A stretch of DNA of 64,000 nt from Cyanobacteria bacterium TGS_CYA1 (GTDB taxonomy: Bacteria > Cyanobacteriota > Vampirovibrionia > Obscuribacterales > Obscuribacteraceae): NCBI GenBank assembly GCA_026129135.1, contig JAHCIQ010000008.1:186001-250000 (forward strand), in the 5' to 3' direction. A program made the translations under genes and the position numbers. The notes beneath the pieces were generated by a model. That model was not told where the DNA came from. It was given only the letters and a program-made list of their open reading frames with translations, and searched no databases. Below, piece by piece: positions 9,255 to 17,273 of the stretch (position 1 is the stretch's first letter; the number at the start of each line of letters is the position of its first letter).

Positions 9255-10186
9255 TCGTGACAGGTATTAATCCATGTCATCATGAATGCTGCCAGTTGTT
9301 CGGTGAACTGATTTTCTTCAAGCAGCAAATGCTCGCTGTCCCCAATTACAAACAAAATTTTGTTGGGGCAGGTCACGTCGTTGAAAAGTTCGATTGTGCC
9401 TTCTGGCTTCACAAGCTTGTCTTTGAATCCTGCAAGCATCAAGACAGGTGTTTTTTCAATGAGTGCAGCCGCATCATAGTTGCCTTTCATAAAATCGTTG
9501 AATTGCTTTAATTCTTTAGGCGTCATCTGCATACGATTAGTCTTTTCCGCCATCCAGGTCTTTTGTAATTTCGGATCCTGCGTGGCGTGTTTAACCACGA
9601 TTGGGGCAATATTGATTTTTTCGTCTTTGTCTACTAGATAGCGAGTGCCGACTTTGAAAGTCTCTGACAGGTTGGCATAACGCTCGTTGGATGGAACCGA
9701 TGAAATCAGACCGTCTACCAGTGCGGGGTAGCGCGATGTCGCTCTAAGAGCTATAGCTCCGCCCATTGATTCACCGACCAAATAGACAGGAGTTCCAGGA
9801 TAGGCTTTTCGAATATTCTTAAGAGCGTTTTCAATGTCGACCAGGCAGCTTTCAAAATCGCACAATGCTTTGTCGCCGCGATTTTTCATCCATGCGCCGA
9901 ATCCTCGCACATCTACTGCATAAACAGCAAAGCCACGCGCGGCCATTCGATTGCCAAAATCATTGTAGGATTCACTGGAGAAGCCCAGACCGTGCACACA
10001 GAGCAAAACTCGTCTGGGTCTGTTTTCGGGCAGCCAGGAGCGATGTGGCACATTTATAGTCGCACTCCAGTGTTTGGCAGCTGGTTTGGCTGCTGGTTTT
10101 GCGTCAACTCTTGATGCACTTGCAACCGAAGCTTGCAATGCAAAACAAAGTGATAGAGCGATATTGACGATAGTTTTATTTTTCAT
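9251..10186 (-). CDS. Exported alpha/beta hydrolase (monoacylglycerol lipase/lysophospholipase-like)
   Basis: This is a serine hydrolase of about 311 residues with a signal peptide. HGLGFSSESYNDFG forms the oxyanion region. The nucleophile is the Ser in LVGESMGGAIAL (GxSxG), the acid is expected near MLAGFKDKLVKPEGT, and the His is in IGDSEHLLLEE. This Hydrolase_4 (S33-like) arrangement is typical of lysophospholipase or monoacylglycerol lipase homologues, though the substrate is unproven. I chose the ATG at 10186, which begins the signal peptide MKNKTIVNIALSLC; an in-frame ATG 14 codons upstream adds a charged, non-signal sequence. Confidence 0.9.
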   Translation of the reverse strand: MKNKTIVNIALSLCFALQASVASASRVDAKPAAKPAAKHWSATINVPHRSWLPENRPRRVLLCVHGLGFSSESYNDFGNRMAARGFAVYAVDVRGFGAWMKNRGDKALCDFESCLVDIENALKNIRKAYPGTPVYLVGESMGGAIALRATSRYPALVDGLISSVPSNERYANLSETFKVGTRYLVDKDEKINIAPIVVKHATQDPKLQKTWMAEKTNRMQMTPKELKQFNDFMKGNYDAAALIEKTPVLMLAGFKDKLVKPEGTIELFNDVTCPNKILFVIGDSEHLLLEENQFTEQLAAFMMTWINTCHD

Positions 10187-10259
10187 ATAAGTGCGCAAAT
10201 CCCATGCCGTGTTGTGACGCCGGGGCACATTATTGCAGATTGACTTCTTGCGTGTCTGA

Positions 10260-10766
10260 TTAGCGGGTACGAACCGTTGTCAAAAGTGGAATGCAAATTC
10301 CTACAACGCCAAGCAGAATTCCGGTCAAATAGTGCCCGGCAAGAAATCCAGCGCTTTGGGGCACGTAGACGATTAATAGCAGTAGAAGGCTGATGTGGTG
10401 ATTGAGCAACATTCCCAAAAGGCATGCACCTACTGCAATTGGAGCTATTTTGGGTCCGAATTTATAATCGGCGGCACGATGAATCACTCTGCCAAGCAGA
10501 TAGCCAATAAAAATTTGAAATAAAAAGCCGCCAAACGAGCCCTGCATGGTCACCATTCCGGCGAGCAGCACGCCTGAAGCCATTGAAACGACTACCAGGC
10601 GGGCGAAAACAGCCCCGGATATTTTCATGACGTGGCTTTCGAAGCGCCCAGCGCACTTTGGACATCTATTTCCTACGGCACATTGCACAAAACATTTTGG
10701 GCAAATTGGCGTAGAGCAGTCTATGCAGGCCAGTTTAGTTTTAGAATGGTCGCAAGCGGCAGGCAC
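10260..10766 (-). CDS. Membrane protein with N-terminal B-box-like zinc finger
   Basis: The N-terminus has a Cys/His cluster typical of B-box zinc fingers (C-H then CIDC, CPKC, then NRCPKC). Four or so hydrophobic helices follow (about residues 55-165), rich in Gly and Leu. The finger therefore faces the cytoplasm on a membrane anchor. In bacteria such B-box/TM proteins are widespread and uncharacterised. I chose the GTG at 10766: AGGAG sits 6 bases upstream, and this start avoids overlap with the divergent gene. An in-frame ATG at 10796 would overlap it by 9 bases. Confidence 0.8.
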   Translation of the reverse strand: MPAACDHSKTKLACIDCSTPICPKCFVQCAVGNRCPKCAGRFESHVMKISGAVFARLVVVSMASGVLLAGMVTMQGSFGGFLFQIFIGYLLGRVIHRAADYKFGPKIAPIAVGACLLGMLLNHHISLLLLLIVYVPQSAGFLAGHYLTGILLGVVGICIPLLTTVRTR

Positions 10767-10787
10767 GTGTTTCTCCTGGAAACCAAA

Positions 10788-11024
10788 ATGGCTCAACCTA
10801 AATCGGGATATTCCTCAAACATCATCGTGGCAATCGCTGCCATAATAATTTTGCTTGCCATATTGGACACAGTCAAATTTTGGGCGCCGCTTATGGGTGT
10901 CAAAGACCTGGAGGCTCTTGCAAAAGAGCTCGACCCCATGAAGCCCGCGATTCAAACCCAGCAGGAAATTCCAAAAGAAATTCCAAAGGAAATTCCAAAA
11001 GAGGTTCCAAAAGAAAAGCCATAG
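10788..11024 (+). CDS. Small membrane protein with IPKE repeats
   Basis: This is a 78-residue protein. After a short polar N-terminus there is one transmembrane helix (about residues 12-32, IIVAIAAIIILLAILD). A short charged segment and a C-terminal tail of four 4-residue repeats (IPKE, IPKE, IPKE, VPKE) follow. The start at 10788 is chosen because the transmembrane segment begins just after it; an in-frame upstream ATG would lie deep inside the divergent B-box gene. No family is recognised. Confidence 0.6.
   Translation: MAQPKSGYSSNIIVAIAAIIILLAILDTVKFWAPLMGVKDLEALAKELDPMKPAIQTQQEIPKEIPKEIPKEVPKEKP
10968..11015 (+). repeat. Four 12-bp direct repeats in a coding region
   Basis: Four consecutive near-identical 12-mers (ATTCCAAAAGAA type) encode the IPKE tail. 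This is a microsatellite-like array that could change length by slippage without shifting frame. Confidence 0.85.
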
Positions 11025-11083
11025 TTTCAATTTGCTTCGCGATGCCAACTGAAACTACGGCTTTTGCGTTCTATATAAATAGA

Positions 11084-11143
11084 TTAGTCAGCACCTTCTG
11101 GTGACAAATCGAGTTCGTAATCCATTTCATATGTATCTTGCAT
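11084..11143 (-). CDS. Possible 19-residue acidic peptide
   Basis: The ATG at 11143 is preceded by a GGGAGA Shine-Dalgarno sequence (11151-11156) at 7-base spacing. The peptide MQDTYEMDYELDLSPEGAD ends at TAA. It is acidic and not a known leader. Evidence is limited to the ribosome site and the otherwise empty region. Confidence 0.25.
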   Translation of the reverse strand: MQDTYEMDYELDLSPEGAD

Positions 11144-11406
11144 GTGAGTGTCTCCCGTGAGCAATGAACGACCAGAACACCAGTCTAAGTGCAGTTCTCT
11201 GGTAGGCAAGAGTTATTTACACAAATTGCAATTTCTTGTTACTCCTTGCAAAATCGCTTAATACAGACTTCTTAATCGTTACATTCAAATACATCTTTAC
11301 AGTACTTGGAAACGCAATGCCCATTAGGCTTAGAGCGTGTCAAGCTTTTTGAGCAAAAAAAAGATTTTGTGATACTGTTCACCTTTTTTCATTAAGGACT
11401 CATTCT

Positions 11407-11412
11407 TATAAT
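11407..11412 (+). promoter_or_regulatory. -10 box for a probably leaderless mRNA
   Basis: A perfect TATAAT ends 6 bases before the ATG at 11419, so transcription would start at or within a base or two of the start codon. No Shine-Dalgarno sequence is present. The -35 region is weak. Confidence 0.5.
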
Positions 11413-11418
11413 ACAGGC

Positions 11419-12546
11419 ATGGACAGTCTCTCTAGAGAAGAACTAACTAGATATAGTCGTCATATTCTCATGCCGGAGATAGGCGAAGAAGGGCAGAAGA
11501 AGCTGAGAAATTCGCGCGTGCTCGTTTGTGGCGCTGGAGGCTTGGGCTCGCCTGCATTGCTTTATCTGGCGGCTGCAGGTGTGGGAACTCTGGGGATTGC
11601 AGAATTTGACGATGTCGAATTATCCAATCTGCAAAGACAGGTCTTGTTCGAATCCAATCAAGTGGGTCAATCTAAGCTTGCGGCAGCGGCTTCGCGACTT
11701 CACGCACTGAACTCAACTATCAATGTCAAACAGCATTTTGGACGGATCGGCGCGCAAAACGCCATGTCAATCATTGCCGGATACGATGTAATAGTTGATG
11801 GCACCGATAACTTCGCTACCAGATATTTATTGAACGACGCATGTGTACTTTCATCCAAGCCATATATCTATGGAGCTATCCATCGATTCGAAGGTCAGGT
11901 CAGCGTTTTTTCACCGGGTGGTCCTTGTTATAGGTGTCTTTTCCCGGAGCCACCAGAAGCTGGCGCCATTCCAAACTGTGCTGAAGCTGGCGTTCTTGGG
12001 GTAATCGCTGGCATCATAGGATCGTTTCAAGCGCTCGAAGCAATCAAAACAATTTTGCAATTGGGCACCTCGCTAAGCGGGCGTTTGATAGTGTTTGATG
12101 CACTAAACTTTTCAAAAGATGAATTGAGAATCAAAAAAAATCCACACTGCCCCGTATGTGGTGACAACCCTACTGTTACTTCTTTAAAGGATGAAAACAT
12201 AATGTGCCCATCACAAGCCAATAATGAAATGACCGCCAAAGAATTGAAAGCGGCAATTGACTCGGGTCGAGACCTCGCTTTGCTCGACGTGCGCACTCAC
12301 GCCGAGGTGGCTATGTGTCAAATTCCAAACTCAATTCATATACCGCTGCAAGAATTGCCAGCTCGCATGCTCGAGCTGCAACACTTGAAAGACTCTGAAA
12401 AAGATTTGCTAATTTATTGCAAAAGCGGCATGAGGAGCCTGAGCGCACAAGAATATCTGAGTCAGCATGGATTCAAAAAAGTGATAAATTTGACTGGTGG
12501 TATCAAAAGCTGGGCTCATGATGTCGACCCGAGCATGCACGTTTAA
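11419..12546 (+). CDS. moeB: MoeB/ThiF-type sulfur-carrier adenylyltransferase fused to rhodanese
   Basis: This E1-like enzyme would adenylate the C-terminal Gly of a MoaD/ThiS sulfur carrier, and its rhodanese domain would supply sulfur. Residues about 1-245 form the ThiF fold: nucleotide loop GAGGLGSPALLYLAAAG, DGTDNFATRYLLND, and zinc cysteines in CYRCLF and CPVC. Residues about 270-370 form the rhodanese domain with active Cys in LIYCKSGMRS. Length (375) fits MoeB/MOCS3-type fusions. A MoaD-like carrier gene is convergent and overlaps by four bases. It could serve molybdopterin, thiamine, thiolation or cysteine synthesis; the neighbours do not decide. The TATAAT spacing suggests a leaderless transcript. 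Confidence 0.92.
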   Translation: MDSLSREELTRYSRHILMPEIGEEGQKKLRNSRVLVCGAGGLGSPALLYLAAAGVGTLGIAEFDDVELSNLQRQVLFESNQVGQSKLAAAASRLHALNSTINVKQHFGRIGAQNAMSIIAGYDVIVDGTDNFATRYLLNDACVLSSKPYIYGAIHRFEGQVSVFSPGGPCYRCLFPEPPEAGAIPNCAEAGVLGVIAGIIGSFQALEAIKTILQLGTSLSGRLIVFDALNFSKDELRIKKNPHCPVCGDNPTVTSLKDENIMCPSQANNEMTAKELKAAIDSGRDLALLDVRTHAEVAMCQIPNSIHIPLQELPARMLELQHLKDSEKDLLIYCKSGMRSLSAQEYLSQHGFKKVINLTGGIKSWAHDVDPSMHV

Positions 12547-12803
12547 CCGCCGCTCAGTGCAGCCACAATCATTATTTTGTCCGTGGTACTCACGCTTGTG
12601 TTCAAGTCTTTGATTTCGTCTACATTCAAAAAAACTTTCATATGGGGACGGATTTTGTTATGCTCGTCCACCATTCTGAATTTTATTCCAGGATATTGTA
12701 CGTTCAAATTATCCAGTACTTCTAAAACGGTCTTGCCTTGCCCTTCTACGACATTGACGTTTTTAGTATAAGAATAAAGCGGACTGGGAATTTTTACTTG
12801 CAT
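12543..12803 (-). CDS. MoaD/ThiS-family ubiquitin-like sulfur carrier
   Basis: This 86-residue protein has a beta-grasp pattern and ends in the obligatory ...SGG, the Gly-Gly tail that is adenylated and thiocarboxylated. The segment VEGQGKTVLEVLDNLNVQYPG matches the MoaD/ThiS helix region. It is two bases downstream of the BNR-repeat gene and convergent with the MoeB-rhodanese gene, its expected activating enzyme. The pathway (molybdenum cofactor, cysteine or another thiolated product) is not determined by context. Confidence 0.9.
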   Translation of the reverse strand: MQVKIPSPLYSYTKNVNVVEGQGKTVLEVLDNLNVQYPGIKFRMVDEHNKIRPHMKVFLNVDEIKDLNTSVSTTDKIMIVAALSGG

Positions 12804-12805
12804 AT

Positions 12806-13942
12806 TTAGCCGACCTTAATCGAATAAATCTCAGGCAAGTGTTTGACGATACAATTCCAGCTCGCGCCATTGTCGATGCTTGCCCAGACTTCGCCCTGCG
12901 ACGTGCCAAAATACAATCCGACATCGTCGTGCGAGTCGCAGTCCATGGCCTGTCGTTTAACCGTAAAGAAGGCATTTGCGCCTGGCAATCCTTTGTCCTG
13001 TCTGAGCCAGGTCTTTCCACTGTCAGTGCTGTTATACACCGCTGGCTTGCCACCAGGACTGGTGCGGGGCCAAACTTCGGTTCCATCCATCGGAAATACC
13101 CAGACACAATTTGGATCGCGCGGATGAATGACCATGGGAAAGCCGATGTCTCCTATTTCTTTGGGCATGTTATCGCCTATGCGCGTCCACACTGTTGCAG
13201 GACGTTCGATACGATAAATGCCGCAATGATTCTGGTGATACAAAATATCTGGATTGACTTGCGACTGTGCGATGCAGTGAGGGTCGTGTCCCCATTCTGG
13301 ATCTTCGACTGGTGAAAAAACAATCTCGACTCCTTTGTTGAGCGGACTCCAGGATGAGCCATTGTCCTTTGATTCGAAAATTCCACCAACCGAAATCCCG
13401 ATATACATGTGATTTTGATCTTTGGGATTGAGCAAAATGGAATGCAAAATAATTCCACCTGGAGTGCCGCCGCCGACAGTCCAGGATGCATACATGGGAT
13501 TTTCATTGAATCCGTCTACTGACTGCCAGGTGTCGCCTTCGTCTTTGGAAACGAATAAACCTGCAGGCGTGGTGCCTGCATACCATAAGCCGTTTTGTTC
13601 GATGCGTCCTGGTGTAAGCCAGAATACACTATCGACCGAGCGCGGCTTCGGTCCTTCGGGACTTTCCAGATTATTGCCTGTATCAATTTGTTTGAACGCT
13701 GGTGGCTTTGAAGCTTCGCTCCATGTTTTGCCGTCGTCTAGCGAGCGATAAACAGTTGGTCCCAGATGCCCAGTTTTGGCACCGATTATCATGGTATCGG
13801 ATTTGGGGTCTTTTACAAAGTGGTGAATAATATGACCAAGATAAATGGGGTCGGAAACTTTCCAGTTTTTGCGCGAATCATCGCTGGTCAAAAGAAAGGC
13901 GCCTTTGCGCGTGCCAACTAAAATTCGATTCGATTTGCTCAT
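12806..13942 (-). CDS. BNR/sialidase-like beta-propeller protein
   Basis: The 378-residue cytoplasmic protein has no signal peptide. It contains repeated Asp-box-like motifs (SLDDGKTWSEA, SKDEGDTWQSV, SKDNGSSWSPL, STDSGKTWLRQ, SIDNGASWN) that form the blades of a sialidase/VPS10-like propeller. Catalytic sialidase residues are not evident, so it is probably not a glycosidase. It is the first gene of a two-gene unit with a MoaD-like carrier, which hints that it is a partner or target of the sulfur-carrier system (inference). Confidence 0.85.
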   Translation of the reverse strand: MSKSNRILVGTRKGAFLLTSDDSRKNWKVSDPIYLGHIIHHFVKDPKSDTMIIGAKTGHLGPTVYRSLDDGKTWSEASKPPAFKQIDTGNNLESPEGPKPRSVDSVFWLTPGRIEQNGLWYAGTTPAGLFVSKDEGDTWQSVDGFNENPMYASWTVGGGTPGGIILHSILLNPKDQNHMYIGISVGGIFESKDNGSSWSPLNKGVEIVFSPVEDPEWGHDPHCIAQSQVNPDILYHQNHCGIYRIERPATVWTRIGDNMPKEIGDIGFPMVIHPRDPNCVWVFPMDGTEVWPRTSPGGKPAVYNSTDSGKTWLRQDKGLPGANAFFTVKRQAMDCDSHDDVGLYFGTSQGEVWASIDNGASWNCIVKHLPEIYSIKVG

Positions 13943-14062
13943 GGCGACTCCAGTTTCAGTTTCGTATTAAACGAGGGGAGTATTTTATCTTTTCGCTCAA
14001 AATTTATCATTAAAGTTGAAAAGATGCAGTAGAATGCTCAATTCAGGCATCAGGAGGCAAAG

Positions 14063-14497
14063 GTGAGCACTCAAATATTCGTCAATTTAGCAGTTGAAAA
14101 TCTGGACAAAAGCAAGGAGTTTTTTACCAGGCTTGGTTTTAGATTCGAACCCAAATTTACCAGTGAGACTGGCGCTTGTATGGTCATTAGCGACACCATC
14201 TTCGTCATGCTTTTGACAAAGCCATTTTTCAAAACTTTCATCCCGACTGAAATTTGTGATGCTAGAAAAAGCACCGAAGCTCTCATTTGTTTATCGTGCA
14301 AAACGCGCCAGGATGTAGATTCAATGGTCAAAGCTGCAGTCGATGCAGGTGGAAATACCTACAACGATTCCAAAGACCATGGATTCATGTATCAACATGG
14401 CTTTCAAGATCTAGACGGACACATCTGGGAACTGGTCCATTTGCAGGACGCACCTGAATTGAATCCGGTCGAAGCTGCTAGCGGACACATTCATTGA
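14063..14497 (+). CDS. VOC/glyoxalase-superfamily protein
   Basis: This 144-residue protein has the paired beta-alpha-beta-beta-beta pattern of the vicinal oxygen chelate fold: IFVNLAVENLDKSKEFFTRLGF at the start and FQDLDGHIWELVHL near the end, including the metal-ligand Glu region. Homologues are often annotated as glyoxalase or bleomycin-resistance-like. The GTG start has GGAGG 7 bases upstream. Its stop overlaps the start region of the downstream sensor kinase, so the two are co-transcribed. The substrate is unknown. Confidence 0.9.
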   Translation: MSTQIFVNLAVENLDKSKEFFTRLGFRFEPKFTSETGACMVISDTIFVMLLTKPFFKTFIPTEICDARKSTEALICLSCKTRQDVDSMVKAAVDAGGNTYNDSKDHGFMYQHGFQDLDGHIWELVHLQDAPELNPVEAASGHIH

Positions 14498-14499
14498 GT

Positions 14500-15693
14500 A
14501 TGACATTCGAACCTCCTAAAAATGATCCGCATGCCGAAACGCTGCTTATGATTCGTCAGGAAATCGAGCGTCAAACACAAGCTTATATCGAGCTTCTGCT
14601 GGAGTCGCGCCAGGCGGTCGAAAACCACGCAAGCTTTCTGAGCACTATTCTTGAATGTATTGGCGACAATCTTATTGTCTACGACGCTGAGGGCAAAGTG
14701 ATGCTTGCCAACAAAGCCGCTATCCAGTTTGCTGGTCTGGATTTCATTGGCTCCGATCGAAACAAGATTCGCGAGCGGGTGACTTTTTTGACAGACAAGA
14801 ATGGCACCGAAATCCCAAGAGAAGATGAACCTTACACAGTTGCCATGGAAGAACGTCGTGTAAGCGAGCGCGAAGGCTATCTGCACGATGCTAAAAATCC
14901 AGACAACGGCGGCTGGATTAGAGCGCAAGCGTCACCTGTAGTAGATAAGCACAATAATTTTTTAGGCGTGGTTGCTACTGCAAGTGATATCAGCGAAAGA
15001 AAACATTTGCAGAAACAGCGCGATGGATTAGCATCGCTAATAGCGCACGATGTCAAAAATCATTTGATAAGCGAAGAATATATCATTGGCGATTTGCTAG
15101 AAAAGCCCAGTCTTCCGCCAGAAATCAGAAGCGACCTGCAAACGGTTTACAACAGTGCTAAGCATCATCGTGAACTTGCAAACGCGATGCTTCAAATCCA
15201 TCATACCGATTTTATGCTCGATGCCCACAGTTCTGTTTCCATAGATTTGAACTCAGTATTACAGATGGTGCTCGAACTCAATGCGCTCGAAGCCCAATCA
15301 AAATCGGTCATTATCAAAACAGACGTGGAAGATGACCTGCCTTCAATAAAAGGTGTTGCTGCCGGGCTCAGACATGTTTTGCATAACTTATTGCACAATG
15401 CCATCAAAGCGAGCGACAATGGCGGGACTGTGACTTTCAAGATAGAAAGCCTACCCAGTGTTTGCAAGGTGAAAATTACCATTCATAATGGCGGCAAAAT
15501 AATTGCAGCTGCAGATCTAGAAAGATTGTTCGATCAGCATACTGTCGCTTCGCGCATCCCACGCTACGATGGTTCTACTGGATTTGGTTTGTATTTGAGC
15601 AAAATCATGCTCGACGCGCATAAGGCCACAGTTCAATGCACAAGCTCTTTGGCAAATGGAACTACGTTTATAATTGAATTGCCAGCAGGTTAG
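14500..15693 (+). CDS. Soluble PAS sensor histidine kinase
   Basis: The protein of about 397 residues has an N-terminal helix, a PAS domain (about residues 45-165, ILECIGDNLIVYDAEGKVML onward), a histidine box LIAHDVKNHLISEE (HDxKN type), and a HATPase domain. The HATPase has the N box NLLHNAIKASDNGG and the G2 motif STGFGLYLSK. No transmembrane segment is present, so it senses a cytoplasmic signal. A TTG at 14494 is an alternative start, and neither has a strong ribosome site. Coupling to the VOC gene suggests linked function. No cognate response regulator is adjacent. Confidence 0.88.
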   Translation: MTFEPPKNDPHAETLLMIRQEIERQTQAYIELLLESRQAVENHASFLSTILECIGDNLIVYDAEGKVMLANKAAIQFAGLDFIGSDRNKIRERVTFLTDKNGTEIPREDEPYTVAMEERRVSEREGYLHDAKNPDNGGWIRAQASPVVDKHNNFLGVVATASDISERKHLQKQRDGLASLIAHDVKNHLISEEYIIGDLLEKPSLPPEIRSDLQTVYNSAKHHRELANAMLQIHHTDFMLDAHSSVSIDLNSVLQMVLELNALEAQSKSVIIKTDVEDDLPSIKGVAAGLRHVLHNLLHNAIKASDNGGTVTFKIESLPSVCKVKITIHNGGKIIAAADLERLFDQHTVASRIPRYDGSTGFGLYLSKIMLDAHKATVQCTSSLANGTTFIIELPAG

Positions 15694-16121
15694 TACTTAG
15701 TTTCTTCGTTTTCTAGCTTCAACATCAAATATTTAGAAGCATGGTCTGCTGCTTCAAAGTTCTTTTGACTGCGGTGGAAATCAATCAAGGTGTGCAATTC
15801 TTCTTCGCTTAGTTCTTCCAGATTTTGTCTTTCCAATTGTTTGGAATAATTCTTCACTATAACGCCTTTGGGTCCAAATAATAAGAGTGTTGAAGTAATT
15901 ATAAAAGTACCTGCACAGATAAAGGCAAATGCAAGAAAAGTAAAAAAACTACCTACGTTGTGAACCACGCTTGCAAGAATAGCGACAGTAAATAAAGCAA
16001 TGGAAGCCGCTAAACTCACCATCGATATCGCGAAAAGAGGCATATTATGCTTAGCCATCTTTTGAAGCGTCATATGCTCTTTTATTACAGCTAATTCGTC
16101 GTGAATTTTGTCGGGTTTCAT
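15690..16121 (-). CDS. Small membrane protein, unknown
   Basis: This 143-residue protein has a charged N-terminus, two hydrophobic helices (about residues 30-52 and 60-90) and a Glu-rich helical tail with NLEELSEEELHTLIDFHRSQ. The tail resembles short helical hairpins, perhaps for protein contact. It is convergent with the PAS kinase, with a four-base overlap of stops. I recognise no family. Confidence 0.7.
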   Translation of the reverse strand: MKPDKIHDELAVIKEHMTLQKMAKHNMPLFAISMVSLAASIALFTVAILASVVHNVGSFFTFLAFAFICAGTFIITSTLLLFGPKGVIVKNYSKQLERQNLEELSEEELHTLIDFHRSQKNFEAADHASKYLMLKLENEETKY

Positions 16122-16161
16122 GTCATATTAATACCACACAAACCAGGGGATCAATCTTGAC

Positions 16162-17175
16162 GTGAGCGTGCTTTCAAAGCTCAAACCAACACCAGTTTTC
16201 GACTCGTATCTGAGCTTTGCCGTCGAGCGACAGAACATATTCTGGAAACGCTTGCAGGGCAAGGCATTTCCCTGGTCGAATGACTCGATTTTGTCTAACT
16301 GGAAATTCACCAATACTTATCGAGTGCTTGATCGCGTAAGCCAGTATCTCGTTAGTGAAGTTATAGGTCGTAGCGAGCAAAATATCGAGGATTTATTTTT
16401 TCGCATCATATTATTCAAAATCTTCAACCGTATCGAAACCTGGCAATTGCTCGAGCGAGAGTTGCAAGAAATTAGCTGGCGTACTTATGACTTCGCGCGT
16501 TACGACGCAGTCTTGAGTCGTGCCAAAAATTCACTGGTTCCCATTTATTCGATGGCATACGTGATGCCCTCACCTGGTACTGTATTTGGTGAGGAAAGAA
16601 AACATCAAAATCATTTACGCTTGTTAGAATTTTTGTTTGCAAATCGAGTTCCTCACAAAATTGCAAATGCAAAATCGATGCAAGAGGTTTTTGAAACTCT
16701 TCGTCAATGTCCTTCATTTGGTAACTTTCTTGCGTTTCAGTACGCTATCGATCTCAATTACAGCGATATTATTGATTTTTCTGAAATGGATTTCGTCATC
16801 GCAGGACCCGGAGCCAAAGACGGAATAGCTAAGTGTTTCGAGCACAGAGCAGACTATACTTCTGAAGCCATCATCGAAATAGTGACAAAAAATCTCGATG
16901 CGTTATTTGATTCAGCCGGATTGAAGTTCAACAACCTTTACGGCAGACCACTGCAACTAATCGATTGTCAAAACATTTTTTGTGAAATCAGCAAATATGC
17001 GCGAATTGCTTACCCTGAATATCAGGGCGTGAGCGGGCGGACCAGAATCAAGCAAAAGTATAAAACTGCCCAAAGTGCCTTGCCTCCTGTTGCTTTGCCC
17101 CCTAAATGGGGACTCGGCCTAAAGAATGAGGACACTAATTCGGATAAAAATGTCCGGATGGAACTGCTGAAATAA
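16162..17175 (+). CDS. Homologue of the 5-hmdU DNA kinase helical domain / aGPT pyrophosphorylase family
   Basis: This 337-residue protein shows the full motif series of this family: FAVERQNIFWKR, KFTNTYRVLDRVSQYLVS, LFKIFNRIETWQLLE, FLAFQYAIDLNYSD, DFVIAGPGAKDGIAKCF and LQLIDCQNIFCEISKYAR. The family was described from phage systems that hypermodify DNA thymine (alpha-glutamyl/putrescinyl thymine pyrophosphorylases and the HMUDK helical domain, PF18723). There it acts on 5-hydroxymethyluracil or its pyrophosphorylated form in DNA. Here no phage genes or other base-modification enzymes are adjacent. It may be a cellular base-modification or nucleotide-processing enzyme; the activity is not established. 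The start is a GTG. Confidence 0.8.
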   Translation: MSVLSKLKPTPVFDSYLSFAVERQNIFWKRLQGKAFPWSNDSILSNWKFTNTYRVLDRVSQYLVSEVIGRSEQNIEDLFFRIILFKIFNRIETWQLLERELQEISWRTYDFARYDAVLSRAKNSLVPIYSMAYVMPSPGTVFGEERKHQNHLRLLEFLFANRVPHKIANAKSMQEVFETLRQCPSFGNFLAFQYAIDLNYSDIIDFSEMDFVIAGPGAKDGIAKCFEHRADYTSEAIIEIVTKNLDALFDSAGLKFNNLYGRPLQLIDCQNIFCEISKYARIAYPEYQGVSGRTRIKQKYKTAQSALPPVALPPKWGLGLKNEDTNSDKNVRMELLK

Positions 17176-17273
17176 GCACCGAATCGGCGATTTGGAGAAA
17201 TAGCCCTTTAGGTTGATGCCCTGAAACGCTCACTCTGTCAATATCCGCACGGTAGTGAGCAACAGGTATCAAT

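Larger units (their letters stand above)
11025..11418. other. 394-bp intergenic region
   Basis: No recognised RNA gene. It holds one possible 19-codon ORF on the minus strand (11084-11143) and, at its right end, a TATAAT box 7 bp before the moeB-like ATG. An imperfect inverted repeat lies around 11170-11205. The rest is AT-rich, with nothing further I can support. Confidence 0.5.

Noticed and set aside
10632..10787. Upstream extension of the IPKE-repeat protein
   Set aside because: The 52 extra codons lie on the reverse strand of the B-box gene and have no domain; the start at 10788 is better.
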